From Mesostigma viride (lineage: Eukaryota > Streptophyta > Mesostigmatophyceae > Mesostigmatales > Mesostigmataceae), in assembly GCA_009746045.1 (NCBI GenBank), contig RPFO01000213.1:3885179-3949178 (forward strand): a stretch of DNA of 64,000 nt. Reading direction: 5' to 3'. Positions within the stretch are counted from its first letter, which is position 1. Every line of letters starts with the position of its first letter. The notes under the pieces are model-generated. The model made no database searches, was not told where the DNA came from, and saw only the letters and a list, made by a program, of their open reading frames with translations. This document shows, one piece after another, positions 34,187 to 45,500 of this stretch. The translations under genes were made by a program, and so were the position numbers.

Positions 34187-35258
34187 TAAGTTAAAATTAA
34201 ATTAAATTATAACATGTCTCCGTTGGGAGATCATGTAGCACATATTCCATGATGGATGGGTGGAGTGGGGGAAGCCGCGTAATCGAACTAACCTAACTCT
34301 AAGCTATCTAGTCTAGAAAAGCCTAACGACACTACTCATCACAACGCCTCCTCCTCTTGGGGGGAGGTGGCTTGCCCACAGGGGCTGGCGTGTAATTAAT
34401 TAATTAATTAATTAATTAAAATCATAGCTCCGTTGGGAGCATATGTAACACATAGCCCTGAGAAAGGGGCATCTATGGGTTTGTAATACAATCAGGGCTA
34501 CAACCTGCAGGTGGAGGATGTACAACTGTCACCTGCTCTGGGTGCACAAGGTGCACCTGCACCGCCATGATGGTTCATGCCTCCTTAACAAGCACAGGCA
34601 CCCAGGGGGGGCTTGAGGAGAGGGCCTAGAAGGCCCGTGCATGACATATGGGGTGGAGGGTATGTGGCTAGGCTATAGCTGGTGTACACATGGCATCTCA
34701 GCATGGAGAGTAACTCCCTGCATAGGCATCACATGGCTAAATTCTTAATGCATCATCCATGGGAGGTCCCATTGTAGGCTGGGCGCGGCTAGATACTGAA
34801 AGCATCATCCATGGGGGCCATTATGGGCGCACATGCGCGTGGGCCACTTGCAAGGCTAAGCCTATCTAATCTACACTACTGGTATATTCCCTAGCCTGGA
34901 GTGGCAGGAGGGGCCTGCCAGGGCTTGTGGTCAACGTGGATGACCGCCCCCCTCCAGTATACCGGCTTCCCCCCTGCACGCTGCCGGAGCTGAAGGTAGG
35001 TCGACCATAGCTCGCGTCGCCGCTGTTGCTGGGCCAAGGTCAAGTCGTCGTCCAGCGTGAAGCGAGTCTCCGAGAGCTTCTTGCGGCATTTAAGGAACGC
35101 CAGCTTGTCCGTCATGTACTTAAGGTGAGGAGCTGGCGTGTAAGCCTTGACAATCTTCTGCCACCGCGTCTTGTCCTGCATGGCAGTCCAAAGAAGGGAG
35201 AGAGAGTGGATGCGGTGTTCAAACTGGGCTGGGACCACTAGGTCGGCCAGCAACATCT
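34187..35258 (-). mobile_element. Middle LINE insertion, 12-bp target duplication
   Basis: Inserted in the outer LINE; CTGTCCCCATAT lies at 34175-34186 and 35259-35270. On the minus strand it codes the ORF2 tail MLLADLVVPAQFEHRIHS...KIVKAYTPAP, is interrupted by the inner element, then continues PAPVGKPPPPKRRRRCDE, followed by a 3' UTR, a TCTCC-GTTG-GGAGA hairpin and an (AAATT)n tail. Confidence 0.92.
34396..35131 (-). mobile_element. Innermost ORF1-only (HAL1-like) insertion, 12-bp target duplication
   Basis: Flanked by GCTGGCGTGTAA at 34384-34395 and 35132-35143, inside the ORF2 tail of the middle LINE. It codes on the minus strand only the ORF1 C-terminal domain (LKCRKKLSETRFTLDDDL, stop 34891), then about 470 bp of 3' UTR, a GCTCCGTTGGGAGC hairpin and a (TTAA)n tail. 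No ORF2 lies between ORF1 and the 3' end. Confidence 0.9.
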
Positions 35259-36510
35259 CTGTCCCCATATCTGTTCATTGTTGTCGTGGATCACGCCATG
35301 CGCCAGGCACGTGCGCGCTTTCACGGCCCGGTCGAGCATGGCTTGGATGTCCATCAATCGCGAAAAGTGCGGCGGTGGCTCTAGCTACCGCCTGTACGTC
35401 CGACCTAATTTATGCGGATGATACCACCCTCATCGGGCGCCCCGAGCACATTCAGACCTGGCTGGACTGTCTGGGCTTGGAGGCGCGGGCGGTGGGGTCA
35501 AAGATTAGTGTAAAAACCGAGGCGATGGTGGTTGGTGCTACGGGTTGCCCGCCACGGCCGCGGCTGCTAGACGGGACAGAGCTCCCGTTTTGTGATCGCT
35601 TCAAGCTGCTGGGGAGCATGCTCCCCGACACCGCCGACGATATGTGGACACCCGAATCGGCCTGGCCTGGGGCAGGCTCCGCTCGCTCAACACCTACTGG
35701 CACTCGAAGGACCTGGGCGAGGATCGACGGCCGGCAAGCGTGTGCTCTTCAAGGTCCTGGTCCTCACGGTGCACACCTACGGCGCCGAGGCATGGACGCT
35801 CACGGACAAGCTGGTCACCCGGCTGAACGGCACGATTTACAGGGTGCTCCAACAGGTCCTGAATGAAGGGTTTTCCACGCATAGATCGTTAAGAGTCTGT
35901 GTGTAAGGGTATGCCCCGCGTATTACGGATCGATGAGATTAGCTAGGCAGCGTAGGATAGCATCAAATATGTAGGACATCTTGCTAGAACCAGTCATGTA
36001 GACACCGCCCTTGGTCTGGCCTGCCCCCAGCGGCTTGGCCAGCCATGCAGGGCGGCATATCCTGCCCTGGCCTGGCCCCAAGGACAAACCCAGACGGGTC
36101 CGGCGGTAGACCTATATCAAAGAGACAACCAGCGCAGGCCAGAAATCTATATAGCTGCCATGAACTATACACAGCAGTTGCTGGCCGGCCTATAGTGGTC
36201 CCAGCCCGGCCACTTGGAAGACCGCATTTCCTCTCTCTCTCTAGCTTGCTTGGACTGCCATGCAGGACAAGAAGAGGTGGCAGACCATTGTCCAGGCCCA
36301 CACGCGCGCCCCTGTGGGAAAGCCCCCCCCCCCCTCCCAATAGGAAGGGGCGCTTTGCTGCGTAGAGTAGCTACAGGATTTTTGTAGAATAGTTTAGAGT
36401 TTGCTTAGTTAGGTTTCGCGGATTCGCCCACCCTCATCCACCAGCAAGAGAATACGTGCTACATGATCTTCCAACGGAGTCATGTTATAAGTAATTTAAT
36501 TTTATTTACT

Positions 36511-37216
36511 TAATGTGCTATTTGATAGCTATTCAATCAAGTCGGTCAATTATATCGTGCTGATCAATAGCTAGCCATGCCGGTGAGCACTCCGATTGAA
36601 TGAGCCATCACGATATTATATTGCAGAATTGAAAAGCCAAGTTGACGGCCCGGGTCCCATTGCACATGCATGACAAGCCTATATTATAACTGTGCGCATT
36701 TATGCCTGATGCCGTACAACCAAGCTGTGTCAACCACGAGATGAAAGCATGGACCTTCCAGTATGATCGGAAAGCTGAAAAAGGCGCGTGCCCTTGTGCG
36801 CATCAAAACTCAAACGCTTTGACCCAGGGTTCAACAAACGACGCTAAAAAAGGAAACCAGCGACTTCCCACACAAAGAGATCCAGCCCCAGCAGGTCAGG
36901 TGTACATGACACGCGCACAACCCTCACTGCAGGCCACATACCTAAACGATCATGCTTGGTGCCCCCCAAATAATCCATACATCCCATCTCTTGATAGTAG
37001 ATACTCCACAGCAAGGCTTTGCGCGTGCGGCCCTCCTTCAAAGGGGTCGGATTCCAAAACTCTAATCATCACCGCTGGCCTTGTGCCGCTGACTCCAGAG
37101 CCATGGGAGCACTCATGAAATGCTAGGGTAGCCTACATAATTCTGAAAAATTAAGGATCGAATCACTGTAGTTGACCATCCAAAAAATGAATCCTCTGAC
37201 CGTCTCGAGAGCTGGG
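36511..37216. other. Non-coding interval
   Basis: No gene seen. The right-hand part is probably the 3' UTR of the minus-strand sialyltransferase-like gene. The 138-codon frame at 36702-37118 has no domain-like features. Confidence 0.5.
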
Positions 37217-38587
37217 TCACTGGTGGAAGGTCATCCCAGGGAGCAACCCCTCATGCACCAGCTGCAGACACGCACGCTCGACTCCCCAATTATGCCGGTC
37301 TGCAAACCCCTTGTGCGTGTGGCCCGGCTTGTCCACGTACTTCTTCTCGTAATAATGCGCGCTCGACTCGCTGAAGCCATACATGTCGACACGGCCGCAT
37401 ATGTGGCCCGCGAGGGCCACCCCGAAGAACCCGCCCGACATCTTCCTAGGCGGCTCCTCGACCAGCGTGCCGTTGGGCCCAGGGACCCTGAGGGGATCCG
37501 CGCGCATGGCGCCGGGCGCCCCCACCGCGCGGGCCTCGGCCGACGTCAGCCGCCACAGGAAGTTGCCCTCCACGTAGCGGTAAAAGTCGGGGTTGAGGTC
37601 AAGGGATGCGTTGGAGCAGACTGGTTTGGGGGTGTAGTGAACCAGTATCTCGTCGGGACTCTCGTGGAACCCGCAGTGGTCCACGTTCTGGATGCGGAGG
37701 GTTGTCCGGGAGCCGACGTAGGGCTCAAACCCCTTTGTGGGTGCCTCGTTGAACCGGATGACCGCCGTGTGGGAGTCGATCTCGAGCCCAAATGAGGCGC
37801 CACCTGTCGCAATCTCGGCGGCAGACCCGACGACGGCGCAGGTGGAGAAGTCGGCGAGCTGGATGAGGTCGTGTGCGTAGCGGGGGTGTAGCACGCGGGC
37901 GTGCCGCTTCTGCTTGAGGCTGGGCAGGCTGGAGAGCGGGCGGAGGCACCAGCCCCGGGTGATGTCGGCCTGGTCGGCGCTCTTGCGGCACCCTGGCGCG
38001 TTGAACGCTGTGATGCTGGGGATGAGGGGGCACCCGCACGCGCCGTTGGTGCAGAGGAGAGGGGTCATGCACTCGCGGCGCGAATTGCAGGCCTGGCCCA
38101 GGCCAAGGATCCCAGTGAGCTCGGCAGGGTCCACCTGGTTGTCCAGCCGGCCCCACCAGGTGTTGGAGGCATCAAAGTGTTGCTTGGGGTTGTAGCCGGG
38201 GGTGGGCGGGCCGGGGAGGGTGTGGTCGTTTACAGCGGGGATGTCGTTGGCACCGGGGAGGTCCCGAAGGCTCGCGATGTCAGGGAGCGGGCCATGGAGG
38301 GCCGAGTAGGGGGCCGGCACAGGCGATTCCGGGATAGGACGCTGACGGGGCCTGCTGGGGCGTTGCGCGGGCGCGGACTGCCGGGCGGGCGGGGATGAAT
38401 GCCGAACGTGATGCCTCGCTAGCGATGACGAAAAGGATGGTGCAGTGTGCTTCCGACGCGCGGGGGCGGCGTACCCGCCGGTGAGGCCACTGGAAAGGAG
38501 AATCACGACAGTGAGCCATGCCGCTGGAAGAAATACCCGGAGTGAGACGACTGCGCCAGCAGAGGGGCTTCTCCTGGCCTTCTGCAT
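37217..38587 (-). CDS. GT29 sialyltransferase-like glycosyltransferase, single exon
   Basis: A 456-aa type II membrane protein, uninterrupted. The frame is open to 38635, but the first ATG is at 38587. Residues ~11-36 (VVSLRVFLPAAWLTVVILLSSGL) form a Golgi-type signal anchor, followed by a Pro/Ser-rich stem and a Cys-rich segment (~165-215). The sialylmotif L region is ~250-294 (CAVVGSAAE...GLEIDSHTAVIRFNEAPTKG), the S region ~383-406 (SGGFFGVALAGHICGRVDMY), motif III is HYY at 411-413, and the VS pair is H432 and E437 (HNWGVE). N-glycosylation sequons lie at N326 and N372. The family transfers sialic acid or related sugars from CMP-sugars in the Golgi. In algae and plants the true donor is uncertain (Kdo or related acids are possible). 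The GC-rich, intronless structure contrasts with the other large genes here and would fit retroposition or transfer. Confidence 0.88.
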   Translation of the reverse strand: MQKARRSPSAGAVVSLRVFLPAAWLTVVILLSSGLTGGYAAPARRKHTAPSFSSSLARHHVRHSSPPARQSAPAQRPSRPRQRPIPESPVPAPYSALHGPLPDIASLRDLPGANDIPAVNDHTLPGPPTPGYNPKQHFDASNTWWGRLDNQVDPAELTGILGLGQACNSRRECMTPLLCTNGACGCPLIPSITAFNAPGCRKSADQADITRGWCLRPLSSLPSLKQKRHARVLHPRYAHDLIQLADFSTCAVVGSAAEIATGGASFGLEIDSHTAVIRFNEAPTKGFEPYVGSRTTLRIQNVDHCGFHESPDEILVHYTPKPVCSNASLDLNPDFYRYVEGNFLWRLTSAEARAVGAPGAMRADPLRVPGPNGTLVEEPPRKMSGGFFGVALAGHICGRVDMYGFSESSAHYYEKKYVDKPGHTHKGFADRHNWGVERACLQLVHEGLLPGMTFHQ

Positions 38588-39590
38588 GTGAAGTATGCAA
38601 GAGCAGATATGTTGCCCAGCCAGGTCACGTGCCACTTGGGCACACTAAGCGACAATCAAATTGCGACTTGACATCCCCAGGTAAAAGCATCTATCCCACG
38701 CCCTTATGTATGATATGCCGTAAATAAATGGCCAGGACATCTGTTCACAACCGCGTGCAAATCCTGCCACGACATATACTTGCGGGAGGCGCATGCCGGA
38801 GCTGCATTCAAGCAACTACTACAGGTGGGATCCTCAGGTAAACCGCCATGGGCGGCAGTGTCACAGATCCAAGGCACACGGTTTATCGGACGAAGCACAT
38901 GTCTACAAGAAAATCCCCGCCCCTGAGCAGCTTCAACGCCAATTCCCGCTGCAATCGATAGCGTTGAAGCCGCAATTGTGCAATTGCAACATGCAAGGAA
39001 CTGAGCCCTTTCTAGGTGCAAACTGGAAGTCAATGTGGATGCATGGAATCCCGGTAGAATCGAAGGCATTCATACCATGACACATGCAACTTCGTTAGCT
39101 GTCAGTCGTTTGGACGTTGTTGTGGTTGTTGTTGCCCACGCTCACATGGGCAGCAGTCAGCACAGATTTCGGACGTATCTGCTGGCAGGTCAACAAGCCG
39201 AACAAGTCGCGACTGGCAGCGTGGCTGAATTTGCTTTGCGCCTGACAGAATTACTGTATCGCCGCGGCTATCGCCAGTACCTGGGTGGTAACAAATAATC
39301 TCAGACCTGCTCAATTAGGTAATTAGGTAGTGCGAATGGCCGAGGCTTGGAAGAGTGTGGGATAATTGTTTATATTTTGGAGGGAATGTGGACGTGGTGC
39401 CCACTGGCAGAAATCCTTCTGATGGTACTCGCCGTTAATTGACGATGCCGCCCCCATATTTACCATGGGGAAATGCACTTTTGACATTTCCCAGCACAGA
39501 AAAGATCTACGGCCTGCTTTAGACCGGGTTGAAAAATGTAAAATCTGAATTAGGTGAACGGTCCCTTTCTGCGTATGGACACGATTTACC
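38588..39590. other. Divergent intergenic region
   Basis: Lies between the minus-strand GT29 gene and the plus-strand helicase gene, so it holds both promoters. No TATA box is evident. A GTTGTTGTTGCCCACGC...ATGGGCAGCAG element (39124-39155) is shared with 21890-21925. Confidence 0.55.
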
Positions 39591-42500
39591 ATGGAACCAG
39601 CCACACCTTCCCGACCTCTGCCAGCTCGGTTGATGAAGGACAGAATTCTGGAGAAGGTGCGCATTTGCTAGTTTCTGCGCGTATCAATTTTGACTATCCC
39701 CTGTGGTTTTATGGATAGGCCACGCCATTAATTGTTCCTGACCTTGACATAAAGCTGCCCGTTCAGTCCCAAAATCAGTTTTTTAGTTGGTCTATTGAAC
39801 TTGCACTCGTGCTTGAGCCGGCTCTCTTGTTATAGTCCGGCCGGTCTGTCACATCCAGCAGCTTACCAACGAGTCTGGCGTCTCCGACGTGGATTACAAT
39901 ATGTGAATGGTTACTGTTAGGTGGGGAGCTGGATTTCGTATCCCCAGCCCGGGATGTCGTCTTTGTTCACCGCGTCTGTGGCTAAGCATGCCTTATTTTC
40001 CAAACAAATTGGATCATCCTCCCAAACAAGGTCAAACCGTCATGCGCCTTACGCCAATGACTCACTGAGTCAAGCACACGAGAGGGAAATTAGTCGTATC
40101 CTATTAGTAGTGATGCGTTTCCCAGATAAAGTCTCTAATAAATATGTTTTCCTTCGCCCTTTTGTAATCTTGGCATCCCTGTTTGCTCCCTGAGTTCCAA
40201 GGTCCGGGATGCAGCGTGGCTACATAGTCAGTTTGACATGCCAGTGTTGCGCACTTATGCCGAAAAGCTAGCAGGCGGGCTGTTGTCTATTGCCTGGCAG
40301 GCGGCGGCGTACAACAGCTAGTACCAGCTGGTTGTAGGTCATTTAATGTTTTCTAGTTCCCTCCTTTATTGTGCGTGCAGCTTGCAGCAGCTCCATCTCA
40401 AGGATCCAGCGTGCGAGGGAAGGGGGCGGATATCCTAGTCTCAGGCTGATCTTTAGTCGCGACTCAGGGACGCCGCTGAGCTTGTTCAATGACCCCCGCC
40501 AAGCCCATTCATCGACCCCCGCCAGACCCGCTCATCAACACCCTATACACTTGTTACCTTGCCCCCACCAAGCCCATTTATAGACCCCCCCCCACACCCG
40601 CTCATTGACACCCTAGACCTATTGCCCACACCAATCCCATTCATCGCCCCCCTCTAGACCTTATTCATGGACCCCCACCAAGCCCATTTACCCACTCTAA
40701 GCCTGATTCCGTGACCCTCGGCCACCCCATTCATCAACCCCGCCCAAAACCATCCTATCAACCCCCATCTACCACCCCCAGGTGAGCCTCTTCCGTGTGA
40801 CCCTCCTCCAAGGGGATACCGGATCCGGCAAGACCAGTCAGGTCCCCCAGATGCTCCTGGACAGCGCCAGGGACGCGTGCGGGGTGGTCTTGTGCACGCA
40901 GCCGCGCCGCCTGGCCGTGGTCTCCGTGGCCCGTCGTGTGGCGCAGGAGAGGGGCGTTAAGCTGGGCGCCGAGGTGGGCTTCCATGTGGGCCAGACGCCG
41001 GTATACACGAGAGGCGTAACGCGGATCCTGTTTGTGACGGCAGGGATTCTGCTGGAGGAGCTGCGGGCGCACGGGTTGAAGGCGTTTGAGGGATACGGGG
41101 TCGTCTGCTTGGACGAGGTGCACGAGCGGTCGATCGAGTCGGGTGGGTTCGTGGTCCCTCGTTCCCTCGGTTGCGTTCGGTGCGGTCGCAAGCAGCGTGA
41201 GGATGTGTGAGCGTGCCCCTAGGACCTGTCCATGGAGTCTGTTGGGTGTTGTGGCCATTTTATGCGTGTATGATGATGAGGTTGGTGAATTAGAAATGAG
41301 GGAAGCATGTGCTATAAGAGGAGGGTCAATATACTAGTATGTAAGGAGGGAAGCATGTGCTATAAGAGGAGGGTCATTATACTAGTATGTAAGGAGGGAA
41401 GCATGTGCTATATGAGGAGGGAATCATATTTAACTCTGAGGGAAGCATGTGCTACAATAAGGAGGGAAACATGGTTATGTATGAGAGCGGAATCGTATGT
41501 AATGAGGAGGAAAGCATGTGTTCTCAGAGCGGCCCGTCGAGTCGGGTGTGTGCGGCGTGCAGTAGCCAGCCAGGATATCAACAATTTGTGGGATTTGGAG
41601 GGAACCGCGAGCGGACGTAACAATTTGTCGAGTCCGGTGCGTGTCGTGCCCCTAGCGGCGGGTGGCGTGCAAGTACCTAGACAAGGCATGTACATGCGTC
41701 CAAGGTAGTATGAGCACCGCCGGGAGTCCGTTGTAAGGATGCTACGGCTTGGCAAGGCACCCCCTAAGGAGTGTTGTGTCATTATTAGAGTAATGTGTTC
41801 CGAGTCATCCATGCGTTCTGGGATGCTAGGGCTTTGCAAGCCACCCCCCTAGGGTTATGAAAGCATAGTCAATCGTCGTCAATCGTCATCAATCGTCGTC
41901 AATCGTCATCAATCGTCATCAATCGTCATCAATCGTCATCAATTATCATCAATCGTCATCAATCGTCATCAATCGTCATGAGCTGCAGTCGATCCCAACA
42001 TGCCGAACGTGCCGTGCTTGATGCTGCTGACCAACAGGTCAATGGTCATCAAAGCGTAATCGATTATCGTCGATCATGAATAATCATCAACCATCATCAA
42101 ATGTCATCAACACATCCCCAAACTGTGGGGTCGAAGTACCCGAGGGCGAGCAGTAGCAACCCGTAGCTGCCAGCAATGCATGTAGACACCTTTGTTTGCA
42201 CCGCCTTGCAGTTGGGACGGTCGCCTTTACACCGACCATGTCACGCCGTGGTATGTTCTTAGATAACTCGGATGCTATTCCTTGTAATTTTCAGGGGGTT
42301 GACACAATTGTGTGATTTGCGTAAATGATCCTTTGTGACAAATATACATTTAATGCCTCCCCGGATCGCACTTGATATCGCTGTGCGCCCCAGACCTGCT
42401 GCTCGCCTAAACCTATCTCCCACTGATGCCTTGATTGCGCCTGATCTATTTCCGTGCCTCCAGACCTGGTTCTTGCCTGCGTGCGCGAGTTCATGCGTCA

Positions 42501-45500
42501 GCAGACGCGGCTGCGACTCGTGCTCATGTCCGCCACCGGTATGCCTCATGATGTGCTAATTAGCTACCAGGGTACGCTTATGTCCGCGACTGGTACGTGT
42601 AGCGATCGGCTAGTGATGAGCTAACGGGCCTCAAGAACGGTGGGTTAAGTAATGGGCCAGGAGGTCATGCGCGCGGCTGATACTCATCGGCCGCAGACAT
42701 TGGGGAAGCGGTATGCTGGCACGTGTAACCGTGGGCGTGTAGGCCATGTGATGGGCCTTGTGGGTTAAGCAATGGGCCGGGGGGCCAAGGGTGCGGCTCA
42801 TGCTGTTGACCCCCCAAACCGGTGGGTCTCACAGACCAGCACATGTGCTGGTGGCTGAAACCGTGGGAACATTAACGGTGTTATCTATTATTGCCGGTGT
42901 GCTTAGGTGGAAAAACTGGCCTAGTCGTGAGTAGGATAAAGGTCTGTGTGCAGAAAGGAGCATCTACGGCTTCGCACGGCAACCCCCATCGGGTGGGGTT
43001 GTGAAACTGTTGATATCCTGGGCATAAACGCAGCGAGCACAGTTCCTCAGCGGTTATTTTTTTCACATGCAAACGTCAGAGAGTACCCCAGCAGCTTTCT
43101 ATGTATAGCTTCATACTAACTCGTAGTATGACGGGCTGGCATTGATACACATGTGGCCGAGGGCAGCTTCATCCGCACCGTAGATGATGCCGCGGTTTCA
43201 TCCGACTTTGTGCTTGCCCTTGTGCTTACATGTGGGGATGCATTCCCCGTTATCTCTGCCGGCCGCAACATGTAATCTGCACACGCGACACGGACGACCT
43301 CGCTTCAGTCAACATCCGGCGCTACATGGACTACTTTGAGGACGTGTGCTCCTCACGCGGCGAGCGCTTCCAGTCGCTCTGCCTGACCCCCTACGGCGCC
43401 CACCTGGCCTCCCTGGTGTTCACGAAGCACGTCGGGTACCTGGAGGAAGCAATTCGCCTCGTGCGGCGCCACCGATGCTCGCGATTGCAGCCGGCACCTG
43501 CGGCCGCTGCCAGCGTTTCAAGAGACGCCTCCATCAACGCCGCGACGTCCGACTCCGTGGGTGCCGCTGTTGGCTCCGGGTCATTGGGTGGCTTGCATGG
43601 GGACGAGTCCACTGCGGCAGCGTCTGTGATGGGTGGACGTAGGGCAGGTCAGGCGGACATAGGCGGCCAGAACACAGGACAGGGGGACGTGGGGGGTGGC
43701 ACCGTTGCCAGGGGAAGCACGGGGTGGAACACGGGTGCCAGTGGAGGTGTGTATTATGGGATTAAGGTGGGCGGGGACGGGGGCGGGCTGACCGCGGGCC
43801 GACCCGGGCTGAACGCGGGTCGACCCGCACGTGACCCCTATGAGTCGCTGTTGGAGGAGTGCCGGAAGCAAGCACCGCAGCGGGACACGCTGATGGCGAT
43901 TCCCGAGGCCATGCATGCGCTCGTGAGGGACTTGATTCTGGCGGTCATCGCATCGGATAAGGAAAAGGAGCAGGAGAGGGACAAGGGAAAGGACGAGGAC
44001 AAAGGGGGGGAGAGGGAGAGGGAAGGGGACAGGGGCAAATGGGGCGAGAGGGAGAAGCAGAAGAGCGAGGGCGATGACACAGGCCGAAACAAGGAAAGGG
44101 AAAAGGAGGAACTCGGCGGTGTGGATGCGGTTGGCAAGGCCTCAATGACCTGTGGCAGCGTCGACGATATAATAACCCAGCGTGACACTCACAGTGGGCC
44201 CAGCCGTTGTGATGTGGGCAACGGTGACATTGTTGACAGCAAGGCTGTAGGTAACACAGGTGCACCTGCCGTGACCACGAGTGGGAACACAGGCGGTGGT
44301 CCCGATGCAGGCAAGTGCCCTATTCCCGACATTCGTCCCACGAGTGGGGCCGGCCCCATTCTTAGAGATGTCAACCGCCATCATCCGGATCACACTAGCG
44401 TCCGCAACACCGGCCGTGCTCATGCTGCCACTGCCACGAACGACAAGCATGGACACAGAGAGAGGGCCGGCCCTAGCCCCCCCGATGCCGTGAGAAGCAG
44501 CGGCGGGCTCGGCCGGCCGATGGCGGCCCAAGCTCCCCCCATCGGCCGCAAGTTCCTGGTCTTCCTGCCCACGTACCGGGACCTGGAGCGCCAGCACGCA
44601 CTGCTGTCCTCCGTCACCGTGTCCGGCGGCCCGCTGGAAGTGCACGTGCTGCACAGCAGCGTGGACATTGCCGCTTGCCTCGCGGTCATTGAGCGGGGGG
44701 CTAGCGCCCACCATCCGGCACAAACTGCGGCCGCGGCCGCAACCACCTCCAAGGCTTCCCCCTCCTGTGCGTCTGTGCAACCAGTGACAGATGATGGCAC
44801 CGCCACCGCCACCAAGTCGGCATCTTCCCCCCCCCCCCCCGCCGCCGTCATCATCCTCGCGACCAACATCGCCGAGTCCTCGGTGACAGTTGAAGGCGTC
44901 AACTGCGTGGTCGACCTGTGCCGCACCCTGCAGGTGCGGTGGCACGTGTCCCAGGGCCGCCACCTGCCCTGCGTGGTCCCTGCGTCGCTCTCGCAGATCG
45001 ACCAGCGAGCGGGGCGTACGGGGAGGACGTGCGACGGGGAGGTGGGTCGCCTGGCACTTGTGATGTGGCCGGTGGCATGCGGCTTGTGATGTGGCATGCG
45101 GCTGCTGGCATATGGCCTGATGTGTTGCCAGTTGTGTGCTGTTTTGGCCGTTGTATGCTATCTGTGGAGAGAGGGTCATGCGGGCGGTGGCAGCGCTCGA
45201 TCGCGTCGCTAACAGAATGGTAACTTTTGAATGACTCCCTGGCGAGATAGCTCCTCGGAATTGTTTGTCGCCCATAAGGAAAAGGAGTAAGAGGGACATG
45301 AGGAAAAGGAGGGAACAAAACCTGGATGAAGGGGTCATGGTGTATGGGTTGGTCGTGCCTCGCCGTGCCCGTGGCTTGTGCAGGAAGGTGTGCGGCTGCA
45401 ATGCGCAAACGTAGCTGAATTTCGCTTTGCCCATGTATGCAGGGTGATTGTAATCACGTTTGCCTACAGACATGTCGCTCACGGGTGCCAGTCACATGAT

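Larger units (their letters stand above)
33958..36510 (+). mobile_element. Outer LINE copy of a three-layer nest (broken ORF2)
   Basis: ORF2 begins inside the RT (LKAFDTVLWD, 33970), reads RRLYEGSQTVVRI, and is cut at 34186. It resumes after the insert at 35271 with the LFIVVVDHAMRQARARF-equivalent, then DLIYADDTTLIGRPEH, FKVLVLTVHTYGAEAW, VGHLARTSHVDTALGL and VGKPPPP near 36330. A 3' UTR and an AATTTAATTTTATTTA tail end at about 36505. Several frameshifts and stops are present. A possible short target repeat TGTGCTAT lies at 33950 and just after the tail. Confidence 0.85.

Noticed and set aside
37560-38400. Plus-strand open frames overlapping the GT29 gene
   Set aside because: They are shadows of a GC-rich coding strand; the minus-strand frame carries all sialylmotifs.
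40196-40330. Open stretch ending MPVLRTYAEKLAGG as the first helicase exon
   Set aside because: No donor in the needed phase. The exon at 39591-39656 (PLPARLMKDRILEK, GAGAAG|GTGCGC, phase 0) fits in length, phase and start context.
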